Assembly (NCBI GenBank): GCA_028532855.1 | Contig: JAQQAL010000051.1 | Location: forward strand, 1 to 64,000 | Reading direction: 5' to 3' | From: Candidatus Thalassospirochaeta sargassi | GTDB taxonomy: Bacteria > Spirochaetota > Spirochaetia > UBA9216 | Length of the DNA: 64,000 nucleotides | Made by a program: the position numbers and the translations under genes | Shown here: positions 36,446 through 45,780 of the stretch, in pieces | Numbering within the stretch: the first letter of the stretch is position 1 | How the letters are laid out: every line of letters starts with the position of its first letter | Notes under the pieces: generated by a model | What the model was told of the DNA's origin: nothing | The model's input: the letters and a program-made list of their open reading frames with translations, nothing else | Database searches by the model: none

Positions 36446-37968
36446 GTGAAGGACTTGAAAAATTAACACCGAAACAGATCGTAGAGGAACTCGATAAATA
36501 TATAATCGGCCAGGATAACGCAAAAAAGGCAGTAGCAATAGCTCTTCGTAACCGAATGAGGCGCCAGATGCTAGCTCCCGAGATGAGAGAAGAAATATCA
36601 CCGAAGAACATTGTCATGATAGGACCTACCGGCGTGGGTAAGACAGAGATAGCGCGCAGGCTTTCGAAGCTGGTCAATGCTCCATTTATTAAGGTGGAGG
36701 CTACCAAATACACTGAGGTCGGTTATGTCGGCCGCGATGTTGAATCTATGATTCGCGATCTTATGAGTGTTTCTGTCGGTATGGTAAAAAAAGAGATGGA
36801 AGAGGACGTTAAGACTGAAGCTGAGCTTCGAACCGAAGACGCAATCCTGGACCTTCTTCTTCCGGGGGTAGGCGGCAGGCCGAAACCGGAGGCCGGCGCC
36901 AATGGCGGAATTAATCTAGGAAGTATTTTCAGTGGTCTCACGGGTCAGTCAGGCAGCAACTCTGCTGATGCAGGAGGGACTTCTTCCGCTGATGAAACAC
37001 CCCGGGTAATCAATCTGCCCGGACCGGGTGAAGAACCCGCCGACTCAGGGACAGCGGCTGCAGACGCATCAACGAACACCGGCAGCAAAAAATCGTCCAC
37101 ACGTGAAAAATTCAGGCAGATGCTGCGTGACGGCAAACTTGAAGATAAGGAAGTCGAGGTTACTGTAACCGCTGCGCCGACAGGCGGAATGGATATGTTC
37201 TCCGGGATGAATCTCGAGGACATGGGGATAAATATCGCAGCAATTCCAATGTTTGGCGGCAAAAAGAAGAAACGCAAGGTCACGGTAGGTCGCGCGCGGG
37301 AGATTCTGATGGCAGAAGAGCTTGATAAGCTCATTGACCAGGAGAGGGTAAACGAGATTGCCCGGGACCGCGCTCAGCAGATGGGGATTATATTTATAGA
37401 CGAAATTGACAAGATTGCCGCCAAGGAAGGCCGCGGAGGCAGCGGGGAAGTCAGCCGCGAGGGGGTCCAGCGTGATATCCTGCCGATTGTAGAGGGGTCG
37501 AAAGTCAATACAAAATACGGAATGGTTGATACCTCTCACATACTTTTCATTGCGGCCGGAGCCTTTCACATGAGCAAACCGTCGGATTTGATACCCGAGC
37601 TGCAGGGGCGATTTCCTCTGCGGGTAGAACTTGAAGACCTGACTGCTGAGGATTTTGAAAGGATTCTGACGCAGCCCAAAAACGCACTGGTCGATCAGTA
37701 TACTGCCCTGCTTGATACGGAAGGGGTTGCTCTGGATTTTACACATGAAGCTATTGTCCGGATGTCCGAGATTGCCGGGGATGTAAACAGCAGGACTGAA
37801 AACATCGGCGCACGGCGGCTGCATACGGTTCTAGAGCTTCTGCTTGAGGAAGTATCGTTCAATGCACCGGATCTTAAGGGTCAGACTATCAGTATTACGA
37901 AGGAGTATGTAGATGAAAGACTCCAGAATGTACAGGAGGATCAGGACTTGTCGAGGTATATATTGTAA
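36442..37968 (+). CDS. hslU: HslU ATPase subunit, with extended I domain
   Basis: A 508-residue AAA+ unfoldase that feeds substrates to HslV. Walker A is GPTGVGKT (61-68), the pore loop GYVG lies at 94-97, Walker B is IIFIDEID (316-323), and the C-terminus ends RYIL as in HslU proteins that dock into HslV. The protein is some 50-60 residues longer than usual; the extra length sits in the I domain (about 140-218), a Gly/Ser/Ala/Thr-rich low-complexity stretch. The ATG at 36442 has GGAGG upstream and overlaps hslV by 4 bases. It is the last gene before the flagellar cluster. Confidence 0.95.
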   Translation: MSEGLEKLTPKQIVEELDKYIIGQDNAKKAVAIALRNRMRRQMLAPEMREEISPKNIVMIGPTGVGKTEIARRLSKLVNAPFIKVEATKYTEVGYVGRDVESMIRDLMSVSVGMVKKEMEEDVKTEAELRTEDAILDLLLPGVGGRPKPEAGANGGINLGSIFSGLTGQSGSNSADAGGTSSADETPRVINLPGPGEEPADSGTAAADASTNTGSKKSSTREKFRQMLRDGKLEDKEVEVTVTAAPTGGMDMFSGMNLEDMGINIAAIPMFGGKKKKRKVTVGRAREILMAEELDKLIDQERVNEIARDRAQQMGIIFIDEIDKIAAKEGRGGSGEVSREGVQRDILPIVEGSKVNTKYGMVDTSHILFIAAGAFHMSKPSDLIPELQGRFPLRVELEDLTAEDFERILTQPKNALVDQYTALLDTEGVALDFTHEAIVRMSEIAGDVNSRTENIGARRLHTVLELLLEEVSFNAPDLKGQTISITKEYVDERLQNVQEDQDLSRYIL

Positions 37969-38005
37969 CCGGAGGCTGTAAGCCGGGTGGTAAGGGATGC
38001 TGAAT

Positions 38006-38031
38006 GTTGAAAAATACGAAAGTTTTTCAAC
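38006..38031 (+). promoter_or_regulatory. Perfect hairpin between hslU and flgB
   Basis: GTTGAAAAA (38006-38014) and TTTTTCAAC (38023-38031) form a perfect 9-base-pair stem with loop TACGAAAG. It lies in the 128-base gap before flgB. It is AT-rich and not followed by a T-run, so it is unlikely to be a strong terminator; a protein-binding palindrome or mRNA element is possible. I see no convincing promoter in the gap; TTGTCG at 38055 with TAGTGT at 38076 is too closely spaced. Confidence 0.4.
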
Positions 38032-38096
38032 TTCCGCTAAACAGGGAGCGCTATTTGTCGAGAATTAAAACAAAATAGTGTTTTTGGGAGGAACAT

Positions 38097-38513
38097 ATGT
38101 TTTTGGACAACAGTTTTGGTAAAGATATGGAGTTGCTGCACCGTACGATGGATGCAAACCTTTACAGAAGGTCGGTAATCTCCGATAACCTCGCTAATGC
38201 AGATACGCCGAATTTTAAGCGATCGGTTGTTAACTTTGAATCGGAGCTCAAAAGAGCGCTTGATTCGGAGAATCAGAGCGGAATGGAAGCTGCCATGACT
38301 GATTCAAAGCATATATCTTTCAATAAGGTTCAGGACTGGCGAGAGGTTCAACCCAGAAAGGTTCTTGATTATCTGACGAAGTCGGATAATAACGGAAATA
38401 ATGTTGATGCGGAAGAAGAACTGATGCTTGCAATGCAGAATCAATTGCAGTACAACCTGCTTACTACATCAATTTCAAATCAGTTTTATCAGATTTCCAA
38501 GGTAACGAGTTAA
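38097..38513 (+). CDS. flgB: Flagellar basal-body rod protein FlgB
   Basis: A 138-residue proximal rod subunit. The N-terminal rod motif appears as ANLYRRSVISDNLANADTPNFKR, the conserved site that begins most flagellar axial proteins, and the C-terminal helix (ELMLAMQNQLQYNLLTTSIS) packs in the rod core. It is secreted without a cleaved signal through the flagellar export apparatus. GGGAGG lies just upstream of the ATG. It is the first gene of the flagellar run, with flgC 11 bases downstream. Confidence 0.95.
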   Translation: MFLDNSFGKDMELLHRTMDANLYRRSVISDNLANADTPNFKRSVVNFESELKRALDSENQSGMEAAMTDSKHISFNKVQDWREVQPRKVLDYLTKSDNNGNNVDAEEELMLAMQNQLQYNLLTTSISNQFYQISKVTS

Positions 38514-38524
38514 GGAGGCCGTAG

Positions 38525-38986
38525 ATGGGATTATTTACCAGCATTAATACAGCGGCATCAGGCATGAGTGCTCAGAGACTGAGACTCGACGTAATATCGG
38601 ATAATATCGCGAATGCCGAAACAACAAGAACAACTGAGGGCGGCGCATTCAGACGGAGCCGGGTTATTTTAAAACCTGAAGTCTCACAGCCCTATTGGAG
38701 ATCACCATTTCTACCGGAAAAACTTCAAAACCAGGTCGGCAAGGGAGTAGAAGTGTCGGAAATAGAAAAGGACATGGACAGCGAGATGAGACTGGTGTAT
38801 GATCCTACTCATCCGGATGCAATGAAAACCGGGCCCAAAGCCGGTTATGTTGAGATGCCGAATGTGAATATAGTGGATGAAATGGTCGACATGATCTCGG
38901 CTTCACGTTCGTATGAAGCGAATGTGTCAGTAGTCGAAGGATCAAAGGCGATGTTTCTAAAAGCTCTTGAAATCGGGAGGGGTTAA
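38525..38986 (+). CDS. flgC: Flagellar basal-body rod protein FlgC
   Basis: A 153-residue rod subunit. It starts LFTSINTAASGMSAQRLRLDVISDNIANAETT, the axial-protein signature (Asn/Ile/Ala-rich ANAET), and ends with the conserved helix MISASRSYEANVSVVEGSKAM. It builds the proximal rod with FlgB and FliE. AAGGAGG stands upstream, and the gene is followed 3 bases later by fliE. Confidence 0.95.
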   Translation: MGLFTSINTAASGMSAQRLRLDVISDNIANAETTRTTEGGAFRRSRVILKPEVSQPYWRSPFLPEKLQNQVGKGVEVSEIEKDMDSEMRLVYDPTHPDAMKTGPKAGYVEMPNVNIVDEMVDMISASRSYEANVSVVEGSKAMFLKALEIGRG

Positions 38987-38989
38987 TAG

Positions 38990-39322
38990 ATGAGCAGTTT
39001 ATTCGGGCCTGGAGAGGTCTCGGGCGATCAGGTAGCACTGAAAGCAACTCATAAGAATCATTTCAATTTTCAGGGGCCTGCAAAGGGTGAAGAAACGCCC
39101 TCACAGGAGTTTTCAGCTGCGCTTAAAGACGCGCTTGGAGAAACCAACAACCTGCAGCAGGATGTCAGCGATCTGACAAGGGCTTATCTGACCGATCCTG
39201 AGAGTGTTGATGCACATGATGTTACTATTGCCATAAGCAAGGCTAATATGGCGCTTGATATTACGAAAGCAGTGGTTGACGGAGCGGTGAAAGCGTATAA
39301 CAATATAATTAATATAAGATAA
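38990..39322 (+). CDS. fliE: Flagellar hook-basal body protein FliE
   Basis: A 110-residue adapter between the MS ring and the rod. The C-terminal half (FSAALKDALGETNNLQ through DVTIAISKANMALDITKAVVDGAVKAYNNIINIR) is the FliE helix pair; the N-terminus is variable as usual. The gene is directly after flgC and 57 bases before fliF. Confidence 0.93.
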   Translation: MSSLFGPGEVSGDQVALKATHKNHFNFQGPAKGEETPSQEFSAALKDALGETNNLQQDVSDLTRAYLTDPESVDAHDVTIAISKANMALDITKAVVDGAVKAYNNIINIR

Positions 39323-39379
39323 AAGAAACAGCTTAGTTTTACTGTAAAATCCAGGTTCTTTTTTTCAATGGGAGGGGAA

Positions 39380-41089
39380 ATGAACGAATGGTTTAAGAAG
39401 ATGATTGAGCGGATCCGTAACGCCTGGGAAAGGATTTCGGTTCTGCAGAAGATCATTCTTATCGGAATAGTGGTCGCGGTCATAGCGGGTATAGTCATCG
39501 TAGCATCGGTGAGTTCAACCCCGAATCAGGTTGCGCTTTTCACATCACCTGTTACCGATCAGGATACACTTTATAAAATCTCAATGAGACTCGACGAGGA
39601 AAATACCCCCCACAGGATAACCGAGGGCGGTTTGATCTATGTTGACGACAGTGTCACTGCGCAGCGCATGATCTCCATCCTGATGCGGGAGGATTTAATT
39701 CCTTCCGAAATATCTGTCTGGGACGCGTTTAAAATGGATCGCTGGACAGTTACTGATTTTGAACGCGAGGTAAACTTGCAGAGAGCGGTTACAGAAAGCC
39801 TGGAACAGCATATAGAGGCCCTTGAGGACGTCGACAGCGCCCAGGTGACCCTTGTAATGCCCGAGACCGAACTTTTCGCTGAGGATCAGGATCCGGTTAC
39901 AGCGTCGGTTATTGTTACCCCGAAACCCGGCAGCGATATCATTACCTCAAGAAACAAGATTGAGGGTATAGAGAAGCTTGTTTTGTTTGCGGTTCAGGGG
40001 CTACAGGAAGAAAATATCGTTATTACCGATTATCGCGGAACCGTACTGAATGATTTTGAGGATATGGCAGAATTTGATCGTCTGGAACTCACAAAGAGAC
40101 AGATGGATCAGAAGGCAAAGCTTGAAAATAAATACAAGAATGAGATTCTAAGCGAACTGCGGGGAATCTTTGGCGAAGACAGGGTAAGGATTCTGAGAGT
40201 TGATGTCGATCTCGACATGAGCAAAAAGACGGTTGAAACCGATGAGTTCTTTCCCATTACCCTTAAGGCTGACAATCCCGCTACTCCTTTTGATGAAACC
40301 GAGGTTATCAAGAATGTTCCCCGTTCTGAACAGCTGATCGATGAGAGCTACAGGGGAACAGGTTTTAATCCTGAGGGACCTGCCGGGCAGGAAGGTCAGA
40401 CCCCGCCGGCTTATAAGGATCTTGAAGGTTTGGTCGGTGAATATGAAAATAATTCCAATACAATTAACTATGAAGTGAACGAACGTAAGATATATGAAGA
40501 AAAGAATCCCTGGGAAATCCAGCGAATTACCGTCGGTGTTGCTATAGACGGCGTGTGGACCAGGGTTTACACCGATAAGGGTACATTGTCCATTACTCCT
40601 GAGGGATCTATTGAACGAAACTACAAGAATGTAGAAGACGAGGAGCTTGCTAAGGCCCGGACCCTTATTGAACACTCAATAGGCTATGATCCGCTCAGAG
40701 GTGATTCGGTTACTGTTCAGCATCTGACCTTCGATCGCACAGCCCAGTTTGAACTTGAGGATCAGAAATACCGCAACCAGAAAAGATTGCAGCAGGCTAT
40801 AATCTACTCTCTGATTGGTATAGCTGTTATAATAGCAGCATTCATAATTTTCAGATTTATTTCACGTGAACTTGAACGCAGGCGCCGTCTGCGTGAAGAA
40901 GAACTGGCAAGACAGCATCAGGCTATGCGTGAAGCGGCTCTCCGGTCTGCTGAAGAAGAGAGCATGGATGTTGAGATGTCGGTTGAGGAGCGCGCCAGAA
41001 TGGAAATGCAGGAGCATGCCATGAACATGGCGCGGGAACATCCGGAGGATGTAGCTCAGTTAATCAGAACATGGCTGGTGGAGGAATAA
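39380..41089 (+). CDS. fliF: Flagellar MS-ring protein FliF
   Basis: A 569-residue inner-membrane ring protein. A hydrophobic helix lies near residues 23-45 and a second near 470-490; between them lie the ring-building motifs, including EREVNLQRAVTESLEQHIEAL and VTASVIVTPKPGS. The cytoplasmic C-terminus (EDVAQLIRTWL) is the FliG-binding tail. The ATG at 39380 has GGGAGGGG directly upstream; an earlier ATG (39368) overlaps that ribosome site and is less likely. fliG follows after 3 bases. Confidence 0.95.
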   Translation: MNEWFKKMIERIRNAWERISVLQKIILIGIVVAVIAGIVIVASVSSTPNQVALFTSPVTDQDTLYKISMRLDEENTPHRITEGGLIYVDDSVTAQRMISILMREDLIPSEISVWDAFKMDRWTVTDFEREVNLQRAVTESLEQHIEALEDVDSAQVTLVMPETELFAEDQDPVTASVIVTPKPGSDIITSRNKIEGIEKLVLFAVQGLQEENIVITDYRGTVLNDFEDMAEFDRLELTKRQMDQKAKLENKYKNEILSELRGIFGEDRVRILRVDVDLDMSKKTVETDEFFPITLKADNPATPFDETEVIKNVPRSEQLIDESYRGTGFNPEGPAGQEGQTPPAYKDLEGLVGEYENNSNTINYEVNERKIYEEKNPWEIQRITVGVAIDGVWTRVYTDKGTLSITPEGSIERNYKNVEDEELAKARTLIEHSIGYDPLRGDSVTVQHLTFDRTAQFELEDQKYRNQKRLQQAIIYSLIGIAVIIAAFIIFRFISRELERRRRLREEELARQHQAMREAALRSAEEESMDVEMSVEERARMEMQEHAMNMAREHPEDVAQLIRTWLVEE

Positions 41090-41092
41090 GAT

Positions 41093-42142
41093 ATGGCAAA
41101 AGCACAGGCACCCGCTGCAGGCGGCGGAAAAGCTAAAATCAAGAAGGACCTTACCGGCCGTCAGAAGGCTGCAATTTTTCTTGTAACCCTGGGATCCGAG
41201 ATTTCATCCGAGATCTTCAAGCATTTGAGGGATGATGAGATTGAGGCTCTTACCTTTGAGATAGCCCGTCTGGACAGTGTAGAGCCGGAAGAGCGCGACA
41301 GGGTTCTGATGGAGTTTAAAGAGCTGATGATGGCTCAGGATTTCATCACCTCCGGGGGTATCGAGTATGCACGCGAGCTTCTTGAAAAATCGCTTGGTTC
41401 ACAGAAGGCTGTTGATATTATAAACAGGCTGACAAGTTCGCTTCAGGTCAGGCCGTTTGACTTCATCAGAAGGACAGACCCGGCACATCTGCTGAACTTC
41501 ATTCAGCAGGAGCATCCGCAGACAATAGCTCTTATTCTTGCCTATCTTGAACCTCAGAAGGCTTCGGTTATTCTAGGCGCATTACAGCATGAGGTTCAAT
41601 CGGATGTTGCCAGGCGTATAGCTACTATGGACCGGACCTCTCCGGAGGTGCTGCGCGAGGTTGAGCGAGTTCTTGAGAAGAAACTCTCAACACTGTCCTC
41701 TGAAGACTATACGGCAGCCGGTGGAGTCGAAAACATTGTTGAAATTCTAAACCTTGTAGACCGATCCACTGAAAAAATCATTATCGAGGCTCTTGAAGAG
41801 GATGATCCTGAACTTGCCGAAGAAATCAAGAAGAGGATGTTTGTATTTGAGGATATCGTCCTGCTTGACGACAGGGCTATACAGAAGGTGCTTAGAGAGG
41901 TTGATACCTCAGAGCTCGGAAAGGCGCTTCGCGGCGTAGAGGCTGAGGTTCAGGACAAGATTTTCAGGAATATGTCCAAGCGTGCGTCACAGCTGCTTAA
42001 GGAAGAAATGGATTATATGGGTCCCGTACGACTCAAAGATGTTGAAGAAACCCAGCAGAAGATTGTTTCGATAATCAGAAAACTTGAAGACCAGGGTGAA
42101 ATAGTTGTAGCACGCTCCGGTGAAGATGAGATGGTAGTATAA
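41093..42142 (+). CDS. fliG: Flagellar motor switch protein FliG
   Basis: A 349-residue cytoplasmic switch protein that transmits stator force to the rotor. LTGRQKAAIFLVTLGSE starts the N-domain, EHPQTIALILAYL is the middle-domain EHPQT motif, and the C-terminal domain holds the charged helix (LLDDRAIQKVLREVD and RAIQ/EVQDKIFRNMSKRA) that contacts MotA. It sits between fliF and fliH as usual. Some spirochetes have a second, divergent FliG elsewhere; this one lies in the canonical cluster and looks complete. Confidence 0.96.
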   Translation: MAKAQAPAAGGGKAKIKKDLTGRQKAAIFLVTLGSEISSEIFKHLRDDEIEALTFEIARLDSVEPEERDRVLMEFKELMMAQDFITSGGIEYARELLEKSLGSQKAVDIINRLTSSLQVRPFDFIRRTDPAHLLNFIQQEHPQTIALILAYLEPQKASVILGALQHEVQSDVARRIATMDRTSPEVLREVERVLEKKLSTLSSEDYTAAGGVENIVEILNLVDRSTEKIIIEALEEDDPELAEEIKKRMFVFEDIVLLDDRAIQKVLREVDTSELGKALRGVEAEVQDKIFRNMSKRASQLLKEEMDYMGPVRLKDVEETQQKIVSIIRKLEDQGEIVVARSGEDEMVV

Positions 42143-42155
42143 CGGAGGTCATGCT

Positions 42156-43064
42156 TTGGCAAAGAATGTTTTTAAACCTGCAGAGATTGTAGCGCTGACA
42201 AAACAGATAAAACTCGAAACGCCCTTCGAGGCGGTTGTAGAGCCTGAAGAGATCCTTCCTGCGGAAGAGTATCTGGGCCCGACAGCCGATGATCTCAGGC
42301 GTGAAGCCGAGGCCTTCAAGGTTAGCTGGGAGGCTGAAAAAGAGATGATGATCTCGCAGGCTCGTGCTGAAGCGGATAGAATTGTCAAGGAAGCCGAGCA
42401 GACAGCCTTTAATCAGGTGAAAGAAAAAAATGATGAGGCCCAGCATGTAAAGCAGACTGCAGAAAATGAAGCCTCCGACCTGCTTGAAAATGCACGAACC
42501 CAGGCGCAGTCAATGATAGACGATGCTCAGCGCAAGGTTGATGAGGTCCTTGAATCCTCACGTAAAGAGGGTTTTGACGCGGGTCGCGAAGAGGGCTACA
42601 GCGATGGTAAGGCTGAGGTTGAAAGGCTTATTGATCATCTTAGAACTATAATTTCCAAGGCCATAGAGAAGCGGAATCAGATAATTGATCAGTCGGAGAC
42701 CCAGATAATTGATTTGGTGCTATTAATCAGTCAAAAGGTTATAAAGGTCATTTCGGAGAATCAGAAAAATGTTGTTATCAATAATGTTATTCAGGCTTTG
42801 CGTAAGCTGAAGAGCCGCGGTGATGTTGTTATCAGGGTAAATCTTGAAGACGTTAAGCTTACAAGTGATCATGTGAAGGATTTTATGCGAATGGTCGAGA
42901 ATGTTCGATCAATTACAGTGATGGAAGACTCTTCCGTCGACAGAGGCGGTTGTATAATTGAAACTGATTTCGGCCGGATTGATGCAAGAATATCATCTCA
43001 GTTCAAAGAGATTGAAGAAAAAATCCTTGAGCTGGTTCCGATAAAGACCGGGGGAGAAGAATAA
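42156..43064 (+). CDS. fliH: Flagellar assembly protein FliH
   Basis: A 302-residue peripheral component of the export ATPase complex. It has a spirochete-type start (AKNVFKPAEIV), a long charged coiled coil (about 45-165), the FliH/YscL C-domain (about 170-300) with RGDVVIRVNLEDV and GGCIIETDFGRIDARI. It binds FliI and the C ring. The TTG start is used because GGAGGT lies 6 bases upstream; a nearby ATG (42151) is in another frame. The gene is followed by an unusual 240-base structured gap. Confidence 0.92.
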   Translation: MAKNVFKPAEIVALTKQIKLETPFEAVVEPEEILPAEEYLGPTADDLRREAEAFKVSWEAEKEMMISQARAEADRIVKEAEQTAFNQVKEKNDEAQHVKQTAENEASDLLENARTQAQSMIDDAQRKVDEVLESSRKEGFDAGREEGYSDGKAEVERLIDHLRTIISKAIEKRNQIIDQSETQIIDLVLLISQKVIKVISENQKNVVINNVIQALRKLKSRGDVVIRVNLEDVKLTSDHVKDFMRMVENVRSITVMEDSSVDRGGCIIETDFGRIDARISSQFKEIEEKILELVPIKTGGEE

Positions 43065-43304
43065 AAAAGTACGCCTTTTTAATTCTTTTCCGGGAGTTAC
43101 AATTTCCTATTATGAGAAAATTGTAACGTCCAGAGGGGAGGAATAAAATATCGAAGACTATATTTTATTCCTCAGGAGTTTAGATTTACTTTGGAGGAAA
43201 TCTAAGCATCCACGGCGGAAAAATCGTCGAGAGGTGAAAATCAGTGGACGACTGAGGTTGTCCTCATAGCATAGAAATCATTTTCTGACGGGGAGGGGAA
43301 GAAA
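43065..43304 (+). promoter_or_regulatory. Tandem hairpin array between fliH and fliI
   Basis: This 240-base gap has no open reading frame of note but at least five consecutive stem-loops. A: GTTACAATTT (43096-43105)/AAATTGTAAC (43118-43127). B: a perfect 14-bp stem, 43138-43151 with 43160-43173, loop CGAAGACT. C: TTAGATTT (43180-43187)/AAATCTAA (43198-43205). D: alternative short stems at 43224-43251 (TCGTC/GACGA, or TCAGT/ACTGA). E: TGAGG (43253)/CCTCA (43262). F: AGAAA (43273)/TTTCT (43282), just before the fliI ribosome site. GGAGG occurs in the left arm of B and the loop of C. TTGTAA (43121-43126) and TAAAAT (43144-43149), 17 bases apart, could be an internal promoter. The role may be mRNA processing, stability or a regulatory RNA. 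Confidence 0.6.
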
Positions 43305-44669
43305 GTGAAGTTATTTGAAAAATATAATATGATCCTCAGCAGGACCGACCCAATCAAGTATACCGGGGTTGTAACAAGGGTTATGGGACTGCTTATTGAA
43401 AGCAGCGGCCCGCAGGTTGTCCTGGGTGAGATTTGTCAAATTCTCATTCCCGGCGCCCCGGAGCCTGTTAAGGCTGAGGTTGTCGGATTTCGCGATAGTA
43501 TAGTTCAACTCATGCCTTACGGTGAAATAGACGGTATAGAACCGGGCTGTGTGGTTGTAGCATCGGGGAAAACTCTTGAAGTGCCCGTTTCAAAGAAAAT
43601 GCTCGGCCGGGTTGTTGACAGTCTCGGTCAGCCCTTTGACGGTCTCGGCTCATACGGGGCCGATTTGTGGTACTCCGTTTCAGCTCCATCACCGGACGCG
43701 CTCAAGCGCGAAGTAATTCGCGAAAGGATAACAACCGGCGTCCGCGCAATCGACTTCCTGACTACGGCAGGCAAGGGCCAGCGCCTAGGTATTTTTTCTG
43801 GAAGCGGCGTTGGTAAATCGACACTTCTGGGCATGATTGCCCGTAACACCAATGCCGACGTCAATGTTATAGCCCTGATCGGCGAGCGCGGACGTGAAGT
43901 CCGAGAATTCATTGAACGTGACCTGGGTCCCGAGGGGATGAAAAAATCGGTAATTATTGTATCAACATCGGATACCCCGCCGCTTGCGCGCCTGCGCGGA
44001 GCATACGTGGCTACAGCTGTTGCTGAATATTTTCGCGATCAGGGAAATGATGTGATGCTGCTGTTCGACTCGATTACCCGCTTCGCAAGGGCGCAGCGCG
44101 AAATAGGGCTTGCAGCAGGTGAACCGCCCGCCAACCGCGGTTATCCGCCGTCGGTATTCGAGAAACTGCCGAAGCTGCTTGAACGCTGCGGCACGAACGA
44201 TAAGGGAACCATCACCGGATTCTATACAATCCTCGTTGAAGGCGATGATATGGACGAACCCATTTCTGATAATGTCAGGGGTATTCTCGACGGTCATATC
44301 GTTCTGGACCGTAAACTGGCGCAGCGCTACCACTATCCGTCGATAAACGTGCTGAATTCTTTATCTAGGCTCTCAACAGTAGTTACTGAACGGGATGAAC
44401 AGCGAGCGGCGGGTAAATTCAGACGTTTGCTGTCGGCATACACAGAGGCTGAAGACCTTATTAATGTTGGAGCCTACGCGGCCGGCAGTAATCCTGACAT
44501 AGACGAAGCTATAAGTAAGATAGAATCAATAAACGGATTTCTGAGGCAGGAGGTTGATGATCCTGCGCCCCTTTCGGAAACCCTGAGCGAGGCATCCGGG
44601 ATAGTCGAGATGCCTATAGCCGCAGCTTCAGCAAATTCTTCTATTACGAAGGACGGGGTTGAGGCATAA
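43305..44669 (+). CDS. fliI: Flagellum-specific ATPase FliI
   Basis: A 454-residue F1-beta-like ATPase that energises flagellar protein export in the cytoplasm. The Walker A GSGVGKST lies at 166-173, IGERGREVREF follows, and Walker B is in VMLLFDSITRFARAQREIGLAAGEPP, the last part being typical of FliI/YscN. The GTG start is preceded by GGGGAGGGG. The stop overlaps fliJ by 1 base. The hairpin-rich gap upstream is the longest in the flagellar run. Confidence 0.96.
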   Translation: MKLFEKYNMILSRTDPIKYTGVVTRVMGLLIESSGPQVVLGEICQILIPGAPEPVKAEVVGFRDSIVQLMPYGEIDGIEPGCVVVASGKTLEVPVSKKMLGRVVDSLGQPFDGLGSYGADLWYSVSAPSPDALKREVIRERITTGVRAIDFLTTAGKGQRLGIFSGSGVGKSTLLGMIARNTNADVNVIALIGERGREVREFIERDLGPEGMKKSVIIVSTSDTPPLARLRGAYVATAVAEYFRDQGNDVMLLFDSITRFARAQREIGLAAGEPPANRGYPPSVFEKLPKLLERCGTNDKGTITGFYTILVEGDDMDEPISDNVRGILDGHIVLDRKLAQRYHYPSINVLNSLSRLSTVVTERDEQRAAGKFRRLLSAYTEAEDLINVGAYAAGSNPDIDEAISKIESINGFLRQEVDDPAPLSETLSEASGIVEMPIAAASANSSITKDGVEA

Positions 44670-45109
44670 TGAAAAAGTTTCAATTTAATCTGCAGAGACT
44701 GCTGAATCTCAGAGAGCATGAAGAACATGAGTGGGAAATAAAACTCGGTCAGGCTGTCACGGAATGTGTCAGAATTGAGGGGGAGATTAAAAACAGAACC
44801 TCGGAGATTGACAGGGTACTGAGGACACGCGGTGCTGTTGATGGCCGTGAAGATCAGCTTCTTGCAATGGAGCTGTATAAGCGCAGAATGAAATTTGAGC
44901 TTATTGAACTCGGCGATGAACTTAAACGTGCCGAATCAAAACGAGATGAAATTCGCGGCGATTTTCTAGAGGTTTCCAGAAACAGGAAGGTCCTTTCCAG
45001 GCTGAAGGAAAAACGTGAAGCGGAATATTATAAAGATCAGCTTAAAAAAGAGCATGATCAGATTGATGAAATAAACAATGCACGTGCCGCTGGTCGGTCG
45101 ATGTTATAG
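44669..45109 (+). CDS. fliJ: Flagellar export protein FliJ
   Basis: A 146-residue all-helical coiled-coil protein (FNLQRLLNLREHEEHEWEIKLGQAV at the start, charged heptads throughout), the stalk-like partner of FliI. The family is poorly conserved; the call rests on the FQFNLQRLLNLRE start, length and position after fliI. It overlaps fliI by 1 base. It is the homologue of the gene named flbA in Borrelia. Confidence 0.9.
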   Translation: MKKFQFNLQRLLNLREHEEHEWEIKLGQAVTECVRIEGEIKNRTSEIDRVLRTRGAVDGREDQLLAMELYKRRMKFELIELGDELKRAESKRDEIRGDFLEVSRNRKVLSRLKEKREAEYYKDQLKKEHDQIDEINNARAAGRSML

Positions 45110-45118
45110 GAGGATGAA

Positions 45119-45760
45119 GTGCCGCGAATTACCGCTGTGAGATCCGGAGCAAGGGTTTTCGCCCTGATCCTTTTGATATTAATCCTTATTCTCGGAGGAT
45201 TTGTCTGGTTCGATTACCTGGGTATTATCAATGTAAAGGAGATGTTTTCACCTGTAGTAACGCCTGTCGCCACAAGACTTGGTCTTAATTTCGGTCTACC
45301 CGAACCAATTGAAAATGTTGAGGATTTAAATCTTCTCGAGAAAGAACGATTAAATAAGCGTGGACAGGCCCTGGAAATGCTTGAATCAGAGCTTAATATA
45401 AGGCAGGCCGAGATAGAATCAAGAGAAGCGGAGATACAGCAAATGCTCGATTCTCTTGCAGAAAGAGAGGCTGCCTTCGAAGAACAGGAAAAATCATTTA
45501 ACGATCGATTAAAAGAGTACGACAATAGAAGTACGAACCTAAGACAGGCAGCGGTGTATTTTGTTGGAATGCCGCCGGAAGATGCCGTAGCAATGTTTAT
45601 TGAGATGGATGATCAGGATGTAATTGACATCATGAGAGCTCATCAGAAGATAAGCGACGAAGAGGGCAGTGCTTCCATGGTTTCCTACTGGCTTTCACTG
45701 ATGCCGCCTGAAAGGTCCGCGACTCTCAATCGGAAGATGTTAAAGAAACCGGAGAGTTAA
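45119..45760 (+). CDS. flbB: Periplasmic flagellar collar protein FlbB (MotE-like)
   Basis: A 213-residue protein with one membrane segment (about 12-32), a long coiled coil (about 65-140, LNKRGQALEMLESELNIRQ onward) and a C-terminal domain (about 145-213) beginning MPPEDAVAMFIEMDDQDVIDIM, similar to MotE/MgtE-N chaperone-like domains. In Borrelia, FlbB sits between the fliJ and fliK homologues, as here, and forms a ring at the base of the collar structure of periplasmic flagella. In Bacillus the equivalent slot is ylxF. The GTG start has AGGAGG upstream. Confidence 0.85.
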   Translation: MPRITAVRSGARVFALILLILILILGGFVWFDYLGIINVKEMFSPVVTPVATRLGLNFGLPEPIENVEDLNLLEKERLNKRGQALEMLESELNIRQAEIESREAEIQQMLDSLAEREAAFEEQEKSFNDRLKEYDNRSTNLRQAAVYFVGMPPEDAVAMFIEMDDQDVIDIMRAHQKISDEEGSASMVSYWLSLMPPERSATLNRKMLKKPES

Positions 45761-45780
45761 TAATCTATTGGAGGTTGAGG

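Noticed and set aside
37069-37824. 251-codon minus-strand frame opposite hslU
   Set aside because: Antisense to a fully conserved AAA+ protein; no family features and no promoter.
38055-38081. TTGTCG/TAGTGT as a flgB promoter
   Set aside because: Spacer of 15 bases and a -10 practically on the ribosome site; not convincing.
43113-43127. Mini reading frame ATG AGA AAA TTG TAA inside hairpin A
   Set aside because: Four codons, no properly spaced ribosome site; a leader peptide cannot be supported.
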